A stretch of 64,000 nucleotides of DNA from NCBI GenBank assembly GCA_013399895.1, contig VXBA01003435.1, forward strand, positions 971,263 to 1,035,262. Reading direction: 5' to 3'. Every line of letters begins with the position of its first letter. Position 1 is the stretch's first letter. The notes beneath the pieces were generated by a model, which was not told where the DNA came from, made no database searches, and saw only the letters and a list, made by a program, of their open reading frames with translations. The DNA comes from Serilophus lunatus (lineage: Eukaryota > Chordata > Aves > Passeriformes > Eurylaimidae). Below, one piece after another: positions 9,541 to 22,700 of this stretch. The translations under genes were made by a program, and so were the position numbers.

Positions 9541-12500
9541 CATAAACACTGTTAACTTTCCAATAAGTGATGGCAAGTGCGATCTGATATTTTACTGTAA
9601 TATCATTACTGTGAGAAAATAAGAACAGAAGTATCATACCCTACTCAATGCAAAGGAAGTTTTAGAGTTTACATCTAGTTTAACTGATAGCAATTAAAAC
9701 TCTATAAAACAGTCCTTAATAGGGTCAAAAAGTTTTTTTAGTTTTATTTCTCCAAATGTACATCAAAACCTCCAACTCCCTGTATAGGGCTGTCAAGTTG
9801 CTATATAAGTATGTGTTCTGTTGTCTGACAATAAGGAAGAAGGAATTTTTTGTCAAATAAGAGTTGAATTGCAAAACACAGTATTGTGGGTAGGAGAAAG
9901 AGAAAAGTTTTCTGTGAAGGCATCACGAAACTCAGCTGTGGCAAAACCAGCTGAAGAATCACCATCCTGGTATTAAAAAGTCAGGTGTCCAAAATCACCT
10001 TTTGACTAATGGAATATGAGCGTGAAAACTTATCCCACAACTAAGGCAGCCCAGAAAAGCCTCCCACAATGCCACCAAAAAGCAGCATTGTATCACATTT
10101 CTGCTCATAACTGTTGGAGTCAGTCTGCTCTGTCAAGTAACAAAGAACTTACTGCTCTTTTAGTCTACTGAGATCCCGTGAAAGCCTTTTTCTGAAAATA
10201 CATACCCTGAAAGGTTGGACTTTCAGTGAAGGGCAGATCTGAAATGAAGAATTTTTGCTGGTTCTTCTACTTGGAGGAAAGTATTCGTTCCATGCTGTTT
10301 GATCTTTAGATGTGGTCTCTTCATGACTTTGGATATACTGACTTCCTTAGATCCATGATTTATGTAAAACTAGAATGAAGCAAAAGATAGATGCTATTAC
10401 TTTCTGAAAGAACACCAAATAGGAGCATTCATTGCCCTGGTCAGGAAGTTTCAACTGCCTGGTGCATGAAGGGCAATAAATAATTCTATGCTGGACATAT
10501 TTTTCCAAAGAGCACAGAATATCTAGTGTTATATAAACAATGGAAAATTATGCTGTACTACTCTACACACCAGATATGAAGAGATTGTTTCACATATTAA
10601 AACAAAAGACAAAGAATTCTTTGAATAAATTAAGATTTAATCTGGACACATTACCTTCATTCCTTTTTCTCTCCAAGCATTGCCATTATATATCAATTCC
10701 TACCACCTAAGGGATAACAGATTGTTAAAGACTAACATAACAGATTGTTTCAGACCTCAGCAGAAGTTTAATCACACAATCATCTTGGAGGTGCCTTTCC
10801 CTTTATTGGTAAGTCATATTTTGGCTTTCTACATTCTTAGAGAAGCTGTAGGGAAGTTTGGTTATTACTGCTAGATTCAATGTTTGCATCTATTTGAACA
10901 AAACTCATGAAGAGCATGCAAATCTAGATAGTATCTTTCTATCAGGGTAAAAGAACAACTGGTCACAGGATATCACCTTTTTCTGGCAAATTGAAAAGCA
11001 TCTGTGATCAGGAGAAAAGACAAAACTAGAGCCACCTCTGGGCTCCAGACATCGAGTTAGAAATAACAAAAGTCCTGATTTTATGCCTGTTTTCTTGACT
11101 AGCTCTTCCCAGGGACCTGTACACATAATGCAAGAACTCCGAAGGAAATGAAGTCTTCCTTCTATCTGAAAAATTTTGTCTCCATTCCTAGACACTACAT
11201 TGCAAAGAAGGATAAGAGGTTATTATCATAAAGTTTTCACCGTATATAGCTCCAATAGCAAAATGCAACATTCAGCACAATGTAAAAGCCCAGGATAGAT
11301 TGATTCCTGTAAAGCTAGAAGGTATTATCATTGCTTAAAGTAAAATATTCAGGAATGCCTAAATTACTTAGACTATTCAAGTCCCATTTTCAAAAATTAC
11401 TTAAGCATTTAGAAACATAAATCCCATTGAAGTTTCATGAATACTATAGAATAAAAGTTACTTCATTTCTGCTGAGCAGCAATAACTGCTACACTTAACC
11501 CGCTTATCTCTGCAAATGAGGCTTAGGTGGCTCTTCCTTTGCCGGTTAAGTACAGTCAAATTTTTCTTACATCCCATATTGTGTGCATGAAGGCCTACCT
11601 GACACATGGTAGATGATTAAGCTGTAGTATCTCACATTGGCAAATTAAGTCATGGGACCTAAGGGCTCATGAATATGTAAGTTCAGCTTATGAGATGTTT
11701 TTGACTCATAGTCTAAAAAGAATTTCACCTAGAATTTCCTTCAACAATCCCACAGCATCTCACTAAATAGATAACTGAATACATTTGCTTGAAAGCTTGC
11801 TTCTTTATCTTAAGAAATAGCTACAAAGAGTTCAATACTCTGAAATATTATTCCAAATATTCTTACACACGGGCATGTATTTTAACATTCTTGCAAAGAG
11901 AATGTTTACTGAGACCCTATGATTCTTCACATTCCTTTATTTTTCCTACCTATGTCAGGTTACCCAAGTTTTTGTCTCTTCCTTGTATGAATGCGTGCAT
12001 GCGGATACGTGTGAATGTGTTAAAACTACAAATCTTGAAGAATGCTCTAAGAAAAGCCACATTAAAAGGTTAATCATCTACCTAAAACTGTGTGTGGGTA
12101 GCTAAATAATTCATTTGAAATATAGCTCACTTCTCACCCACTCACAAAGGTGTTACAGAAGCCATGAATTTTCTTTCATATTTGGGAACAAAATAAGTCT
12201 CTTTTTTTTGGCTTTTATATGAAAAGCTAAAAGCAATGTGAGAACCCACCTTCTCAAATACACACAGAGTTCTCACAAGGATTTATGTGACATCTGCTGC
12301 TGTGGGCTGAGGCTAGTAAACCGTAATGTTAATATGAACTAAAAATATAGTATTGCTAATAATACAAAGTAATAATATCTTTCTAATGCTTAAGGCATCT
12401 AGAAAGCCTAGAATTCATCTGGAGAGGCAGAAAGAAAACAGTCACCTATTTACAGCAGTAAATGTTGTCTTTTTTAGTATTTCAGATTCTCTGCTGCAAT

Positions 12501-13986
12501 GTGGTTTTATAAATATGAGGTATTCATTCGTTCCAAATGTGTGGTTCTGCACCTCAGAATGGATGCTGTGAACCAAAAAGCATGTATAAAAATCACTAGT
12601 GTGACTGCATGAGCATGCTAGCTAGGTCAGAATATGCTGCATGTAAAAACTGTTTTCACTAACATGGTAAGCTTTCCAGTGGTACTAGATGCAACTGGAT
12701 ATAGTGCTTTCATGAAAAGCACACAGTATTCTCTATTTACAGAATTTAATTGTTTCTGAATTACTGCTGGTAGATAACAAAAGACTATGAATCTTTTATA
12801 TTCCTGTGTAATAAAGTTCCCACCCAAACAGATTTGAAAGGGAGCATCTTGTATTGGTTTTGCTCTTCAGATAAATATATATCACATACCTTATGAAACA
12901 TGACTACCACCCTGTTTTTTCCACCCTTTTTTATGTTTTTAGGTAATTCTACTTTAAAAATGCCATGAAATTCAGAAATTACAGGGAATTTTGTTTTCAG
13001 AAATCATATTGTAAACCTGGTAGTTTGACCATTTTTAGAATTGCATTGATAAATGCAGAAAAATACTTCTGACATAGGGAAGGTATGCTTAGCTTTTACA
13101 TTTAGGGAAGTGCTAATTTAACTACATGGAGAAAAAATCTTGAGGCATTTTTCAATAAGATACTGTCAGTGCACAATAAAAACAAGTTCAAAGTGGGTAT
13201 GTCAACAAAGGTTGATATAATACAATTCACCACTATACTTTATTATATGATGTCCTGCTTACCTGTTCATAAGGTGGGCACTGTATGCAAAGGGAAAATT
13301 GTCTTTCAAAAAAGCATTTTCTAGTAGACTCTTTCTTTGCTCAGACTCTTTCTTTGCCCTACCTATGCTAATAAACAAGGAAACTCTTAAATGAACTCTG
13401 TATCCTAATGCAGCCCAGCCCTCCATTTGTATAAGGCCATCTGCAGCACAGATCCAGTTTAAATCCAACTGGATTGAAAGGGAGATTTTCCACTGTTTTA
13501 GATCAGGTTATGCATCCTGCTTTGGAAAGCCCATTTTTCTGTATAAAAGCCTTTCCAATTGCTTTCATGTTCTCATCTAAAAACATCTTCCTCTTTTATG
13601 AGAAGAAATTCTGAAATATTCTAATTTTTTTCATGCTGTGAAATTACAGTACGTGGTCTTTATGGGCACTGTACGATGCAACTGGCAAGTGTTAAATAGC
13701 TGGCCACCCACTGTGGAATAATAGTGGATGGTTGCAAAAGCACAGTAAAAAGCACAGTAAAAGTCCATCAAATAAAGGGCCAGAATTCCTCAGACAACAG
13801 TTAAAACCCCAGGGATAATGCAGTCGAGCATCACTTCCTGCTTAAGTTAGATGACATTAGTGTCCAATGAAAACAGACCTAGTCATATAGGAAAAATACA
13901 GACGAGATCCTGAGATCTAGCTGTGGAGGCACCTCATGAACTGTACTTGTTATCTGTCCACAAAACAATACATAAATGTGCAGTGC

Positions 13987-14017
13987 NNNNNNNNNNNNNN
14001 NNNNNNNNNNNNNNNNN
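13987..14017. other. Assembly gap, 31 N
   Basis: This is a run of 31 undetermined bases. Flanking sequence shows no repeat at the edges. A purine-rich microsatellite begins about 285 bp downstream. Confidence 1.
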
Positions 14018-14301
14018 GAAAGCACTATATAAACCAGTTTATAATTTTTTACAGTTCCTCATTGCAGCTGGTGATTGCTAAAATAGATGATCTCATAGTC
14101 TGCTGTGTGGCTGCCAGATAGCTTGCATGCAGATAGATGCCTTTGTGCTGCAGACCATAGAAACCTGCATAAAATTGGCCTTCTTTCCTTAATAGAGCTG
14201 CATGAACAAAGATGAGTTTGTTGCTGACCAAGAACTGAAAGCTTTGTAAGACTCCCTGAATGTATTGCACTTTGCCAAAGGAGAAGGTTCTCTATAAAAA
14301 T

Positions 14302-14397
14302 GAGAAAGAAAGAGAGGGAGAAAGAAGGAAAGGGATAGAGAGAGAGAAAGAGAGAAAGAAAGAGAAAGAAAGGAAGGAGAAAGAAAAAGAAAGAAAA
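14302..14397 (+). repeat. (GAAA/GAGA)n purine microsatellite
   Basis: About 96 bases of near-pure A/G on the + strand contain interspersed GAAA, GAGA and GGAA units and a single T near 14336. Such mirror-type purine tracts can form triplex (H-DNA). The open frames on both strands here are low-complexity artefacts. Confidence 0.95.
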
Positions 14398-14956
14398 CAC
14401 CGGAAACCAGACAAATTGCGTACACTTCTGTGGTGGATATTTGTGACTAAAGTGGGCTGAAACCTTTTTGTTTTGTTTTTCATTTTGAATAGTGGTCACA
14501 TTTCTTGAGCTGAATAAAAATGAAAGAAAAAGGAACTTTAATTAATGGGATGTCTTTTGATTTGTAGACCAAAACTGCCAGAGCAGATGTACCAGCAAAG
14601 AGGATTAGATTGTCCCTTCTCCGACACAGTGAAAATTTCTTTTTCTCCTTGTAGTAACCCCTATTGAGGAGAGGCTGTCTTTAGTGTCTAAGATTCAGCA
14701 CTGCTAAAGAAACTGTTGTATTTGGGTACAATGAGCAGCTCTCACAAGACTAGACAGAATATGTGAGGAGAGAGCTAATATTCCTTTAAATCCAAGGTTG
14801 ACTCCACTTTAGTATTTAGAAAAGCCAAAATAAAAGAGAATTTCTAAGTCTTATTTATTTCAAATCTCACCAAATATGTATTTAAGTGAATCCTGAAACA
14901 GTCATGATGAACATTCATCCTTTTAAAAAGCTGAAATAAAAAAGGAGTCTTGAACC

Positions 14957-14971
14957 TTTTTTTTTTTTTTT
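14957..14971 (+). repeat. T15 homopolymer
   Basis: Fifteen consecutive T are followed by AAATTTATA. It may be a decayed poly-A tail read from the - strand, but no retroelement body is recognisable beside it. Confidence 0.8.
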
Positions 14972-15983
14972 AAATTTATATTGAGCTATCAAGTCACCTA
15001 TTTCTGAGGTTATTTGTCTCTGGCTGAAGTTCACTTTTAAACAGGATGGAATGAAGAAGCGCACATAAAACTGATGAGTTTTATACACACAAGTTAGGCC
15101 TGATTAACAAATTTCTTTGGTATTTTTTAGTATTTAAAATGGTGTTTTTAAAATTCTAGTCTGAAGAAAAACTGATTGCCACTTCTATTTACTTAAGTTC
15201 CTTTGGATTTGGTGTATTAAAAAGTTTTTTACCTAGGGCTTGCTTAGGTTTGTTTTGAATTTCTTCTGAGAAGAAGAAAAAAAAATCCAAACAGACTGCA
15301 TTAGAAATATGTAACTGGCTCAGCAGTGACATAATAAGGTGGTGAATATACAGCAGCATAATTTATCCAAAGAGAAACTAAAAGGCTTCAGGAATCAAAA
15401 GAAATACTTAAGTGTTTTTTTAAATGTTATGTTCCATCTATAAACAACATACATCTAATAAAGCAAGTCTGTGAACAAAAAAAGGGGCAATGATGCATTT
15501 TTCAGGCTACAGTGCTTATTTCTTGTCTTTTTAGATCACTCCTGAAATGGAACAGGCCCACAGGGTTTCAGTTTACATTTTCTTTCCTTTTCAAAAGACT
15601 GTAACTCCAGACTACATTTACTCCTGCCTTAGTCAAAGGGTAACCTTGATGTCAGCTTTCGTGAGGATGTGCCTCAAATCATGATCTTCATCTTGTTTAC
15701 TGGTTGGTTAAGTGATAAAAATGAATTTCAATATACCATTTCCATCATGTTTACTTGCCAAGAAGGGTTTCTACTGCCAAATATCAAACAAAAATCAAAG
15801 GCCCAGTGTTTCCCTTTGTTAAAAAAGGCTTCTTTTCCTGGTGCAGAATTTGACCATTTATTGACTTCCCACTGGGTAAATTACTAGGCTGTTTGGGCTA
15901 TGATATTGAGAAGTTTGAGTCATAAGGAATCATTTCAAATGTGTTTTTTCTTCTTGCAAAACAGATTATAAATTGTACTTGGC

Positions 15984-16019
15984 ATAATACTCCTGATACT
16001 ATAGCATCAGGAGCATTAT
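15984..16019. repeat. 36-bp imperfect palindrome
   Basis: The sequence is self-complementary about 16001/16002, with arms centred on CTCCTGAT...ATCAGGAG. Only two of the 18 pairs fail, and both are A opposite C. It could extrude as a cruciform or fold as RNA. No terminator or gene context is visible. Confidence 0.85.
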
Positions 16020-18729
16020 ATTGGCATCAAAGATATGTAGAGCACAAAAACTTATTCATCAACAGTACACATATTATTGCCAAAGAATCAGAAATTTTAT
16101 TTAGCCAACTGTAAATCCTGTATAACACATACCAAAAGTCAATAAAGTAAATTAGCAAATCAAATCATCAACTTTACAGAGGTTTTACCCATCTCTCCAA
16201 CATCAAGACACTGGATGCTTTTCTGTGATGGTCTGACCAGCATACCTTTAGACAACTTATCTCAAGGAAAGGGCTTGCCAACATCAGCTGTTTCCTATGT
16301 GTATGTATTTAGTCTGCAGTCCTTTCTTCCACAGTTAACCTCACATATAAACAGGTAAAAATAATGGCTACATGGCTACTTACCAGGGATGCACTGCTCT
16401 CCCCTTCCTAGCAGGAAATTTCCCGGTTGTATATCCAACTGTTGACCTTACTCTCTGCTCTGATATTTAGAGGGGGAAAAAAGGGAACATGAGCTTGAAA
16501 TTGTTACATTTTGGGAAAAAAACGAAAATTTTATGTCATCTGAACGACTGACCCCTAAACTCCCCATTCTAAAACTAATCAGATAATCACAGCACACACA
16601 TTTCACCACGCTGTAACAAAAATCCATGATTGGCAGAAACAGGGATTGTAGTTCGTATAGTACACAGAACCAAAGAACAAATATGAAGGCACATTTTAAG
16701 AAGCTATTAACATTTTAATCAGTAGCAAGATTGTGGCTGTGAAGTGACAATGTAATAAAACTTCTGTGATAATGATGAGAAGCAAAGGATTCAGGCAGGG
16801 AGCAAATTTTCCTTTCCAGTGGCATTTACTAGATGTCACTAATACTTTTTTGAAGCTTATTTGTCTTTCATTTGCAGCATGAGTTTTCATGTACAGTTTT
16901 ATGGTGGATGCTTCAATTTTTTTTTAATGCACTATATATTATTAGTGGACATAATGATTGGCTATAAAACTGTGCTTTGGCTTATTTAATTGTAAGTGTA
17001 ACATTTATTAGGAAGGAAAACATAGCTTTTTAATATCCAGCTATTGAAAGACCTACAGAACATGTCTTCCTTTATACTGGTTTTGTTATATCTGTAGTGA
17101 CAGAACTAAACCCAGCATTTGGAACTTGTGCATGGAAATTGAATTAGCAACAGAATGTAATGTAAGTTTATCACAGTCACATTTCCATAACAGCATTACA
17201 AACACTTTACTTGCACTTGCTGTGTAATTAAATTCATGATTCAGCCTGTTACATTATATTATATTCATGTCTATATATGCAAAGACCTGATTCTTCCTCT
17301 TTTAATTCTGGACCACAGTTAAGGTGAAGCCAGTTAAATCAATGCTTGCTTATGAAGCAGTACGTTAATTCTTTGCTCCTTGTGCTTTTTATTTTTTTAA
17401 TTCTGTCTTGCTCAGTTTGTAATAAATACAGTGCTCTATTTGAATACCTTAGCCTCACTACCATGATTGATTCATCGATCAATTTATTGATTTAATGTAC
17501 CCCATTATTCCCTATACTTAGAAAAGGTAAGATAAGATAATGGAGTATCTACTGATAAGTTAATGCAGTACCTACTGACAGAGTAATGCAGCCTTTTCAT
17601 GTTCCAATGTATGGTTCTCCAATTAATGCTGCTCACTTGTTGTAGTCTATCTAAGTACTGTAACATTTCTTACCCTTCAAAACATTCTAATTGAATCTGA
17701 AATTACTCGCTCTGCAATTAATACCATAGATGCTGAAATAGACTTTTTCCATAACACATCCTATGATTTTCCTTTTGCTTCTCCCATCAAATACAGCTTT
17801 GCAGGTTGACAGATGAAAGGGGGAGGGTTTGCCTGACCCTTTGAGAGGGTAGATTTTCTAGAACCTTGGTGATTTATTTGTCTATCAATTCCCCAGAGAA
17901 GCTGAGACCCTTGTGTCCCATCAGTCTATCAATGTCCTGTAAGGGGACAATTCACCAACAGTTTCAGAGGACTGGAGAATGACTTAACTGCTCTTTCTAG
18001 GGGGATAAAGCCAATAGCATAGACACCCTCAGCAGGTCCTGCCAAAGTGTTATCCACTGCTGGCAATTGCTAGCACCTTAAAGGGGTATACAATGACAAC
18101 CTAACAATGTATGGAATAACAGGTTTTCTATTGATACAAATTATGACAGGTTAATAAGGTTTATGGGTTGTCAGTGATAGGGTCTGACTGCAAAAATCTG
18201 TTTAAACCAATTTATATCACCATAAAGCAAGCTCTAATAATAGTAGCTGTAATTAATATGCGTAGTTTAGTTCTTAGCCAAGAGGCATCCCTATGGAGGG
18301 AGAAGATAGGTTCATCCCATCGACTCATCCCAACAGTTCTGGTGGAGTTCTTCTACAATTTTTCCCCTTTCCTCAACTTAATTTTCTTTATGTTTAGATG
18401 GAGCTTGAGTGGCTTTAGGCATAAGTACTTTTTATTTCTGATTGCTATAAAGTTCTCTCACCATACCTACTGGGTGGGGGGAAGGTAGTTGTGGCCTGGC
18501 ACCTGAGGAGGAGGTTTGATATGGCTGTTGGCTCAGCAGCAGAATACCTTGATCCTTCTCCTTTGGCCAACAGATACCATTAAGTCTCAAGAACTTCCAA
18601 GTATCACAGAGGGCATATCAACATAATTCTGTCCAGGCAGTGTGTTTCATCTAGGGAAGCTGCTGCTGTATGTTTATCCTAGAATTCTTAGTCTCCTGTA
18701 AGTTTTAAATCTAGCCATCATCCCACACA

Positions 18730-18839
18730 GGTTTTGCATTTATAGCTTGAAAACTAAGAAGTGGGTAATTTGTGTGTTACATTATTTTATTCAAACACTG
18801 TCCATGATAGCTCATATGTCAAGAAAGGAATCAGAAAAT
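18730..18839 (+). repeat. Perfect inverted repeat, left arm (110 bp)
   Basis: Comparing base by base, this segment is the exact reverse complement of 19602-19711 over all 110 positions. Identity stops abruptly at both ends (A/G mismatch outside the left end, A/T at the right). The sequence is ordinary AT-rich DNA and not a known transposon terminus. The spacer between arms is 762 bp. No target-site duplication flanks the pair. Confidence 0.97.
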
Positions 18840-19601
18840 ATTTGATGACTAGAACTGTACCAGAGGTGTTCTTGCTTCCTTACTCTGTGTGATATGAGAA
18901 TGATTAGCAAAATAAGACTACCCCTAGATGACTACCCCTCTCCAGCTGCATAGCCTCAGCATGACTACTGGTAAGTGAAGAAGCATCAAACAGGTATGGA
19001 AATATGCATCCATGGAAAAAACTTCCCAGTGGCTCTGGCTATGACTCCCAAATCAACTTGCAAAGCATTACCCCCTGAACAGCGAGGTATCCAAGGTTGA
19101 GGGCTGCTGTCTTCAGTTGCTCAGGCAGAGTGGGACAAAACAAAAAGTGTTATATGAAGAAGGAGAGAAGATATGGGCAGAAATTCCCAAGTAAAGGCTG
19201 AGGCAGAAGTAGTGAGTGAGAGAGTGAAGGTATTTTACCACCAGAAAGAAAATAAAGCAAGTGGGAGAAAGATCAGATATCCAGTTGTGTTGCTGTGTGA
19301 TAGCAGCTCACACAGAGCAACAATGTGAAGCTCTTTCTCATGCACAGCTCCTCTAATGCTGCAATATGAGGGACAACATAACATTTGGATTCAGAGTGTA
19401 TTCCCCTTTTTAGTGGACAATGAACCCAACTGAGGAGTGTAATTGAGGTATAGATGCACTTCCACTTTGGGCACAGGGAGCAGAAGAAGGACACCTGAAA
19501 TGGGAAGGCTTACGTCTCTTCACCCTTTGCACATGCAACTTCAAGAGAGGTTGTTATGCAGGACATCACAGGACTGCGGGCCTGGTCACCCTCCACTGGA
19601 A
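18840..19601. other. 762-bp spacer between the inverted repeat arms
   Basis: This is unique non-coding sequence with no transposase or other gene. The longest open frame on either strand (- strand, 19273-19494) is 73 codons and unremarkable. If the arms recombined, this segment would invert. Confidence 0.7.
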
Positions 19602-19711
19602 ATTTTCTGATTCCTTTCTTGACATATGAGCTATCATGGACAGTGTTTGAATAAAATAATGTAACACACAAATTACCCACTTCTTAGTTTTCAAGCTATA
19701 AATGCAAAACC
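19602..19711 (-). repeat. Perfect inverted repeat, right arm (110 bp)
   Basis: This is the reverse complement of 18730-18839 without mismatch. Outside it, sequence similarity to the flank of the left arm is lost at once. Confidence 0.97.
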
Positions 19712-22700
19712 CCAATGGAGTCTGAACGAAATCAAACCTTCCTCAGATAAAGAAGACCTGGATGCAGGGTTTCCTCTTTCCAAGAATAACTGGCAGCATA
19801 TGATTCAAAGAGGATAGAACTGAGGTTGAGATTCAGGTGGGAAATAGTTACCTGTCACCTCAACATGAGTGTGCATTGAGTGTCAACAAGGTTTTTCAAG
19901 CCTTCTTTCCATGACATGCCTAGGACAATCAGTGCTTAAGGGCTTAGGTAGGTAGCTAGGCTGGCAAGATGCTACCCTGTTTCACCTGTCTTTCACAAAA
20001 ACCATTTTATTTCAATCTATCACAAAATCAAATTCTGACAGATTCAGTGTCATTGAATAAACACCTAGAACTGTGAACAAATACATGAAAATCAATTGAC
20101 TTTTCTCACACGCTGAGGTTGAGTTCAATATAACCTGGACTAGCAAAGCCATGGCCTTCAAGAAAATACAATTCACTGTCTTACTGGCCCCACCCCCTCA
20201 AAAAACCCCCCACTCACCGTCGACTTTCTGCCATTGAATCTTCTTCTTTTTAAGGTTCAATTATTCTTTAAAATTTCTCTGAAAAGGACTCTGTTATTTT
20301 CAAAATTTGCAGTTGCCATCAGGGTACTTTATATCCCTGAATGAAAGGTCAGAACAGATTCTAAATTAGTATCAATTGGCAAAAATCCATGTGCTTCCAT
20401 GGAACTGAGTCTATTTGCATCAAGCACTTTCTTGGCCTTTTGAGAACAAGATTTTATTGTTGTTACCATTATCATTTTAAAGGCTACCAAAGCAGCAACA
20501 TTTATGCAGTTCATTTCCTGAAACTTGGCTTGTAAAAAGAAAGCAAATCAAAAAGAAAGTCCCTCTACTTTCTCTTTATTTTTTCTAATTAAATCCACAT
20601 GGAGAAAATTGCCACTTTAAAAATAATTGGGTATATATCCTTGTTCTTGCAAGCATGAAAAATTTTTCAGCAAACATGATTGCATGAAATGTCCCTTAGA
20701 ATAGTCTCAGTGGCTCTCACAACTAATTGTGACATTATATTATAGGAAAAAGTTCATAATGTTCCTCCAGCACTGAACCAAAAAAACAAGCATATTAATA
20801 CACACACAAAAGTTGTCCTCAAGCTAAACCCCCCTGTCTCTTATCCAGAGTTTGAATCTGCTGCTATATCTGTGTTGAAGGGAATGTAATTCAGACAAGA
20901 GTCACAACAGCCATGTTTATCTAGAATGGATCAAGAGTATGTACAGCTGTTCCTTGGCTTCCACGTACAGAGACTTTGATGTTTATCTCACAATGTAGCT
21001 TCAAGGTGTGAACTAAAATGTCATTTACCCTGTCCAGTGGCCCTGCATGTGGAGCAAGGAGGCCCTCACTGACACAACAGGGGTCGTCCTGATGACAAGC
21101 AAGGGTCTTGCTCTTGCATTACTGTAGCCACTCCTGCCCAAAAGCAGCATAGGTTTGCAACAGCAGGTGCTTGGTTTTAGGCAGACTACCAGTTTCCAGG
21201 CAACACAGTGACCCTTTCTGTTCGGAGGTATCATTTTGTTAGGTGTAATTGTATATACTGTCTCCACTTTAATGAGAGACACCTAGTGAATTATACAGAG
21301 AAGCATTTCACAGAGAGGAACACAGGCAGCTTGAGAAACTCCAGCTGTTACTCAGCAATATTTATTATTCATATGCCATCCCAGTTTTCTTTGTGAGGCA
21401 CTTCACACTGCAACAAAGCAGAAAGGAAAGATGCTATCAGCTGACACCTTGCAACTCTGGATACAAAAGTTTAACTGCTTAATCCTATGCCCTTCAGACA
21501 GGTTGCTTTTGGCTTAACAGTGCTTTTGCCGTCTAGTGAATATTTTACAGTACATGACCAAATAAGCCCAAGGAATTATCCAGTATAATAATGGTTTACA
21601 TTTTTCTAATTGATAGCATTATATCTGCGCAGTATATTTTCCTTTGTTCTAGAAAAGGGCATAAGACAGGTCAAAAAAAGTGTTGTTCACTATTGACAGG
21701 CTAAAGCATGTGCCCACGTGTCTGATCCGGTTGTGTTGTTGATTGAAGGTATTTGTAGGAGAAATGAGAGGTCACCACAGCTCACAGCTATTTATGTACA
21801 TGCAACAAACATGTAGATGGACCATAACAAAAAGGTAGGTGAGTGAGAGAAAAAAAAAATAAATTCCCCTTTCTTTCAACCTCATCTCTAGCTGACTTCT
21901 GCTCTGGGTGCTGTGGTACTAGAGAAAAACTGAAAAGCCTGGAGACACAGAAACCATTCCACCTGCCCACAGCACCCTGGCATCGCAGGCTTTAAACAGG
22001 AAAATAGATAGACTATGGAACATAAGCCCAGGTGATCTCTAGCTTGTTTGATCTCATGGCATGCCATGCTGAATGAACATTCAAAGTCCAGTTAAACACA
22101 TCATCTCTAATATTTCTCTAGGATATGCTTTATTGAGAACTGTACTTTTCAAAGATTGTATATTTGGTGGCATCTTTTTGCTCACATATAAGGTAGGGGT
22201 ATCATAAAGTCCAGGTAAGGATGAACACAAAGAGGAACATTTCCTACCTACTGCAGAAAATGAGTGATGATTGATAACAAAAACATTGGCATCACTTTGG
22301 TTAAGCCTTCCACACAGACTTAGGTCTGTGGAATAAAACCATTGGATTCATGATTAACAGCCATAACACAAAATGTTCTCTTCAAAGAACAAAATGATGT
22401 ACTATTCAATAACACTGTGGATATTAAGAGAGTGGGAAGGGCATTGGTGAGTAAGCGAGAATTAGGGTGCCATATGGCAGCAAAGCCCACTCAGAAACAG
22501 CAGCTGCAAATCCACAACAGCAGAAGCAGCTGCTTGAAGGGGCAGAGGGAGAGGGAACCCCTAAAATGTCCCTGGAATAGAAAAAATATGATTTTGGGAG
22601 TACCCATGCAGCTATAGTTTTTCCTAGAGTTCTGAACATGAATTAATCATTCTTGTTAGTCACTGCAGTGAAGTAGTGCAGGGTCATAGAGATATTTTCC

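Larger units (their letters stand above)
9541..18729. other. Intergenic DNA, AT-rich
   Basis: About 9 kb without a recognisable gene. It contains a 31-N gap (13987-14017), a purine microsatellite (14302-14397), a 15-T run (14957-14971) and a 36-bp imperfect palindrome (15984-16019), all listed separately. Some stretches (for example 16,700-17,400) are AT-rich unique DNA of the kind that can hold conserved non-coding elements, but conservation cannot be judged from one sequence. Confidence 0.5.

Noticed and set aside
17790..18620. Possible further LTR (irregular G-run text, AATAGC and TATAAAG patches)
   Set aside because: I could not find matching TG/CA ends, a target duplication or similarity to the other LTRs here.
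18730..19711. DNA transposon or MITE with 110-bp terminal inverted repeats
   Set aside because: No flanking target-site duplication, no known terminal motif and no transposase. The arms look like unique sequence.
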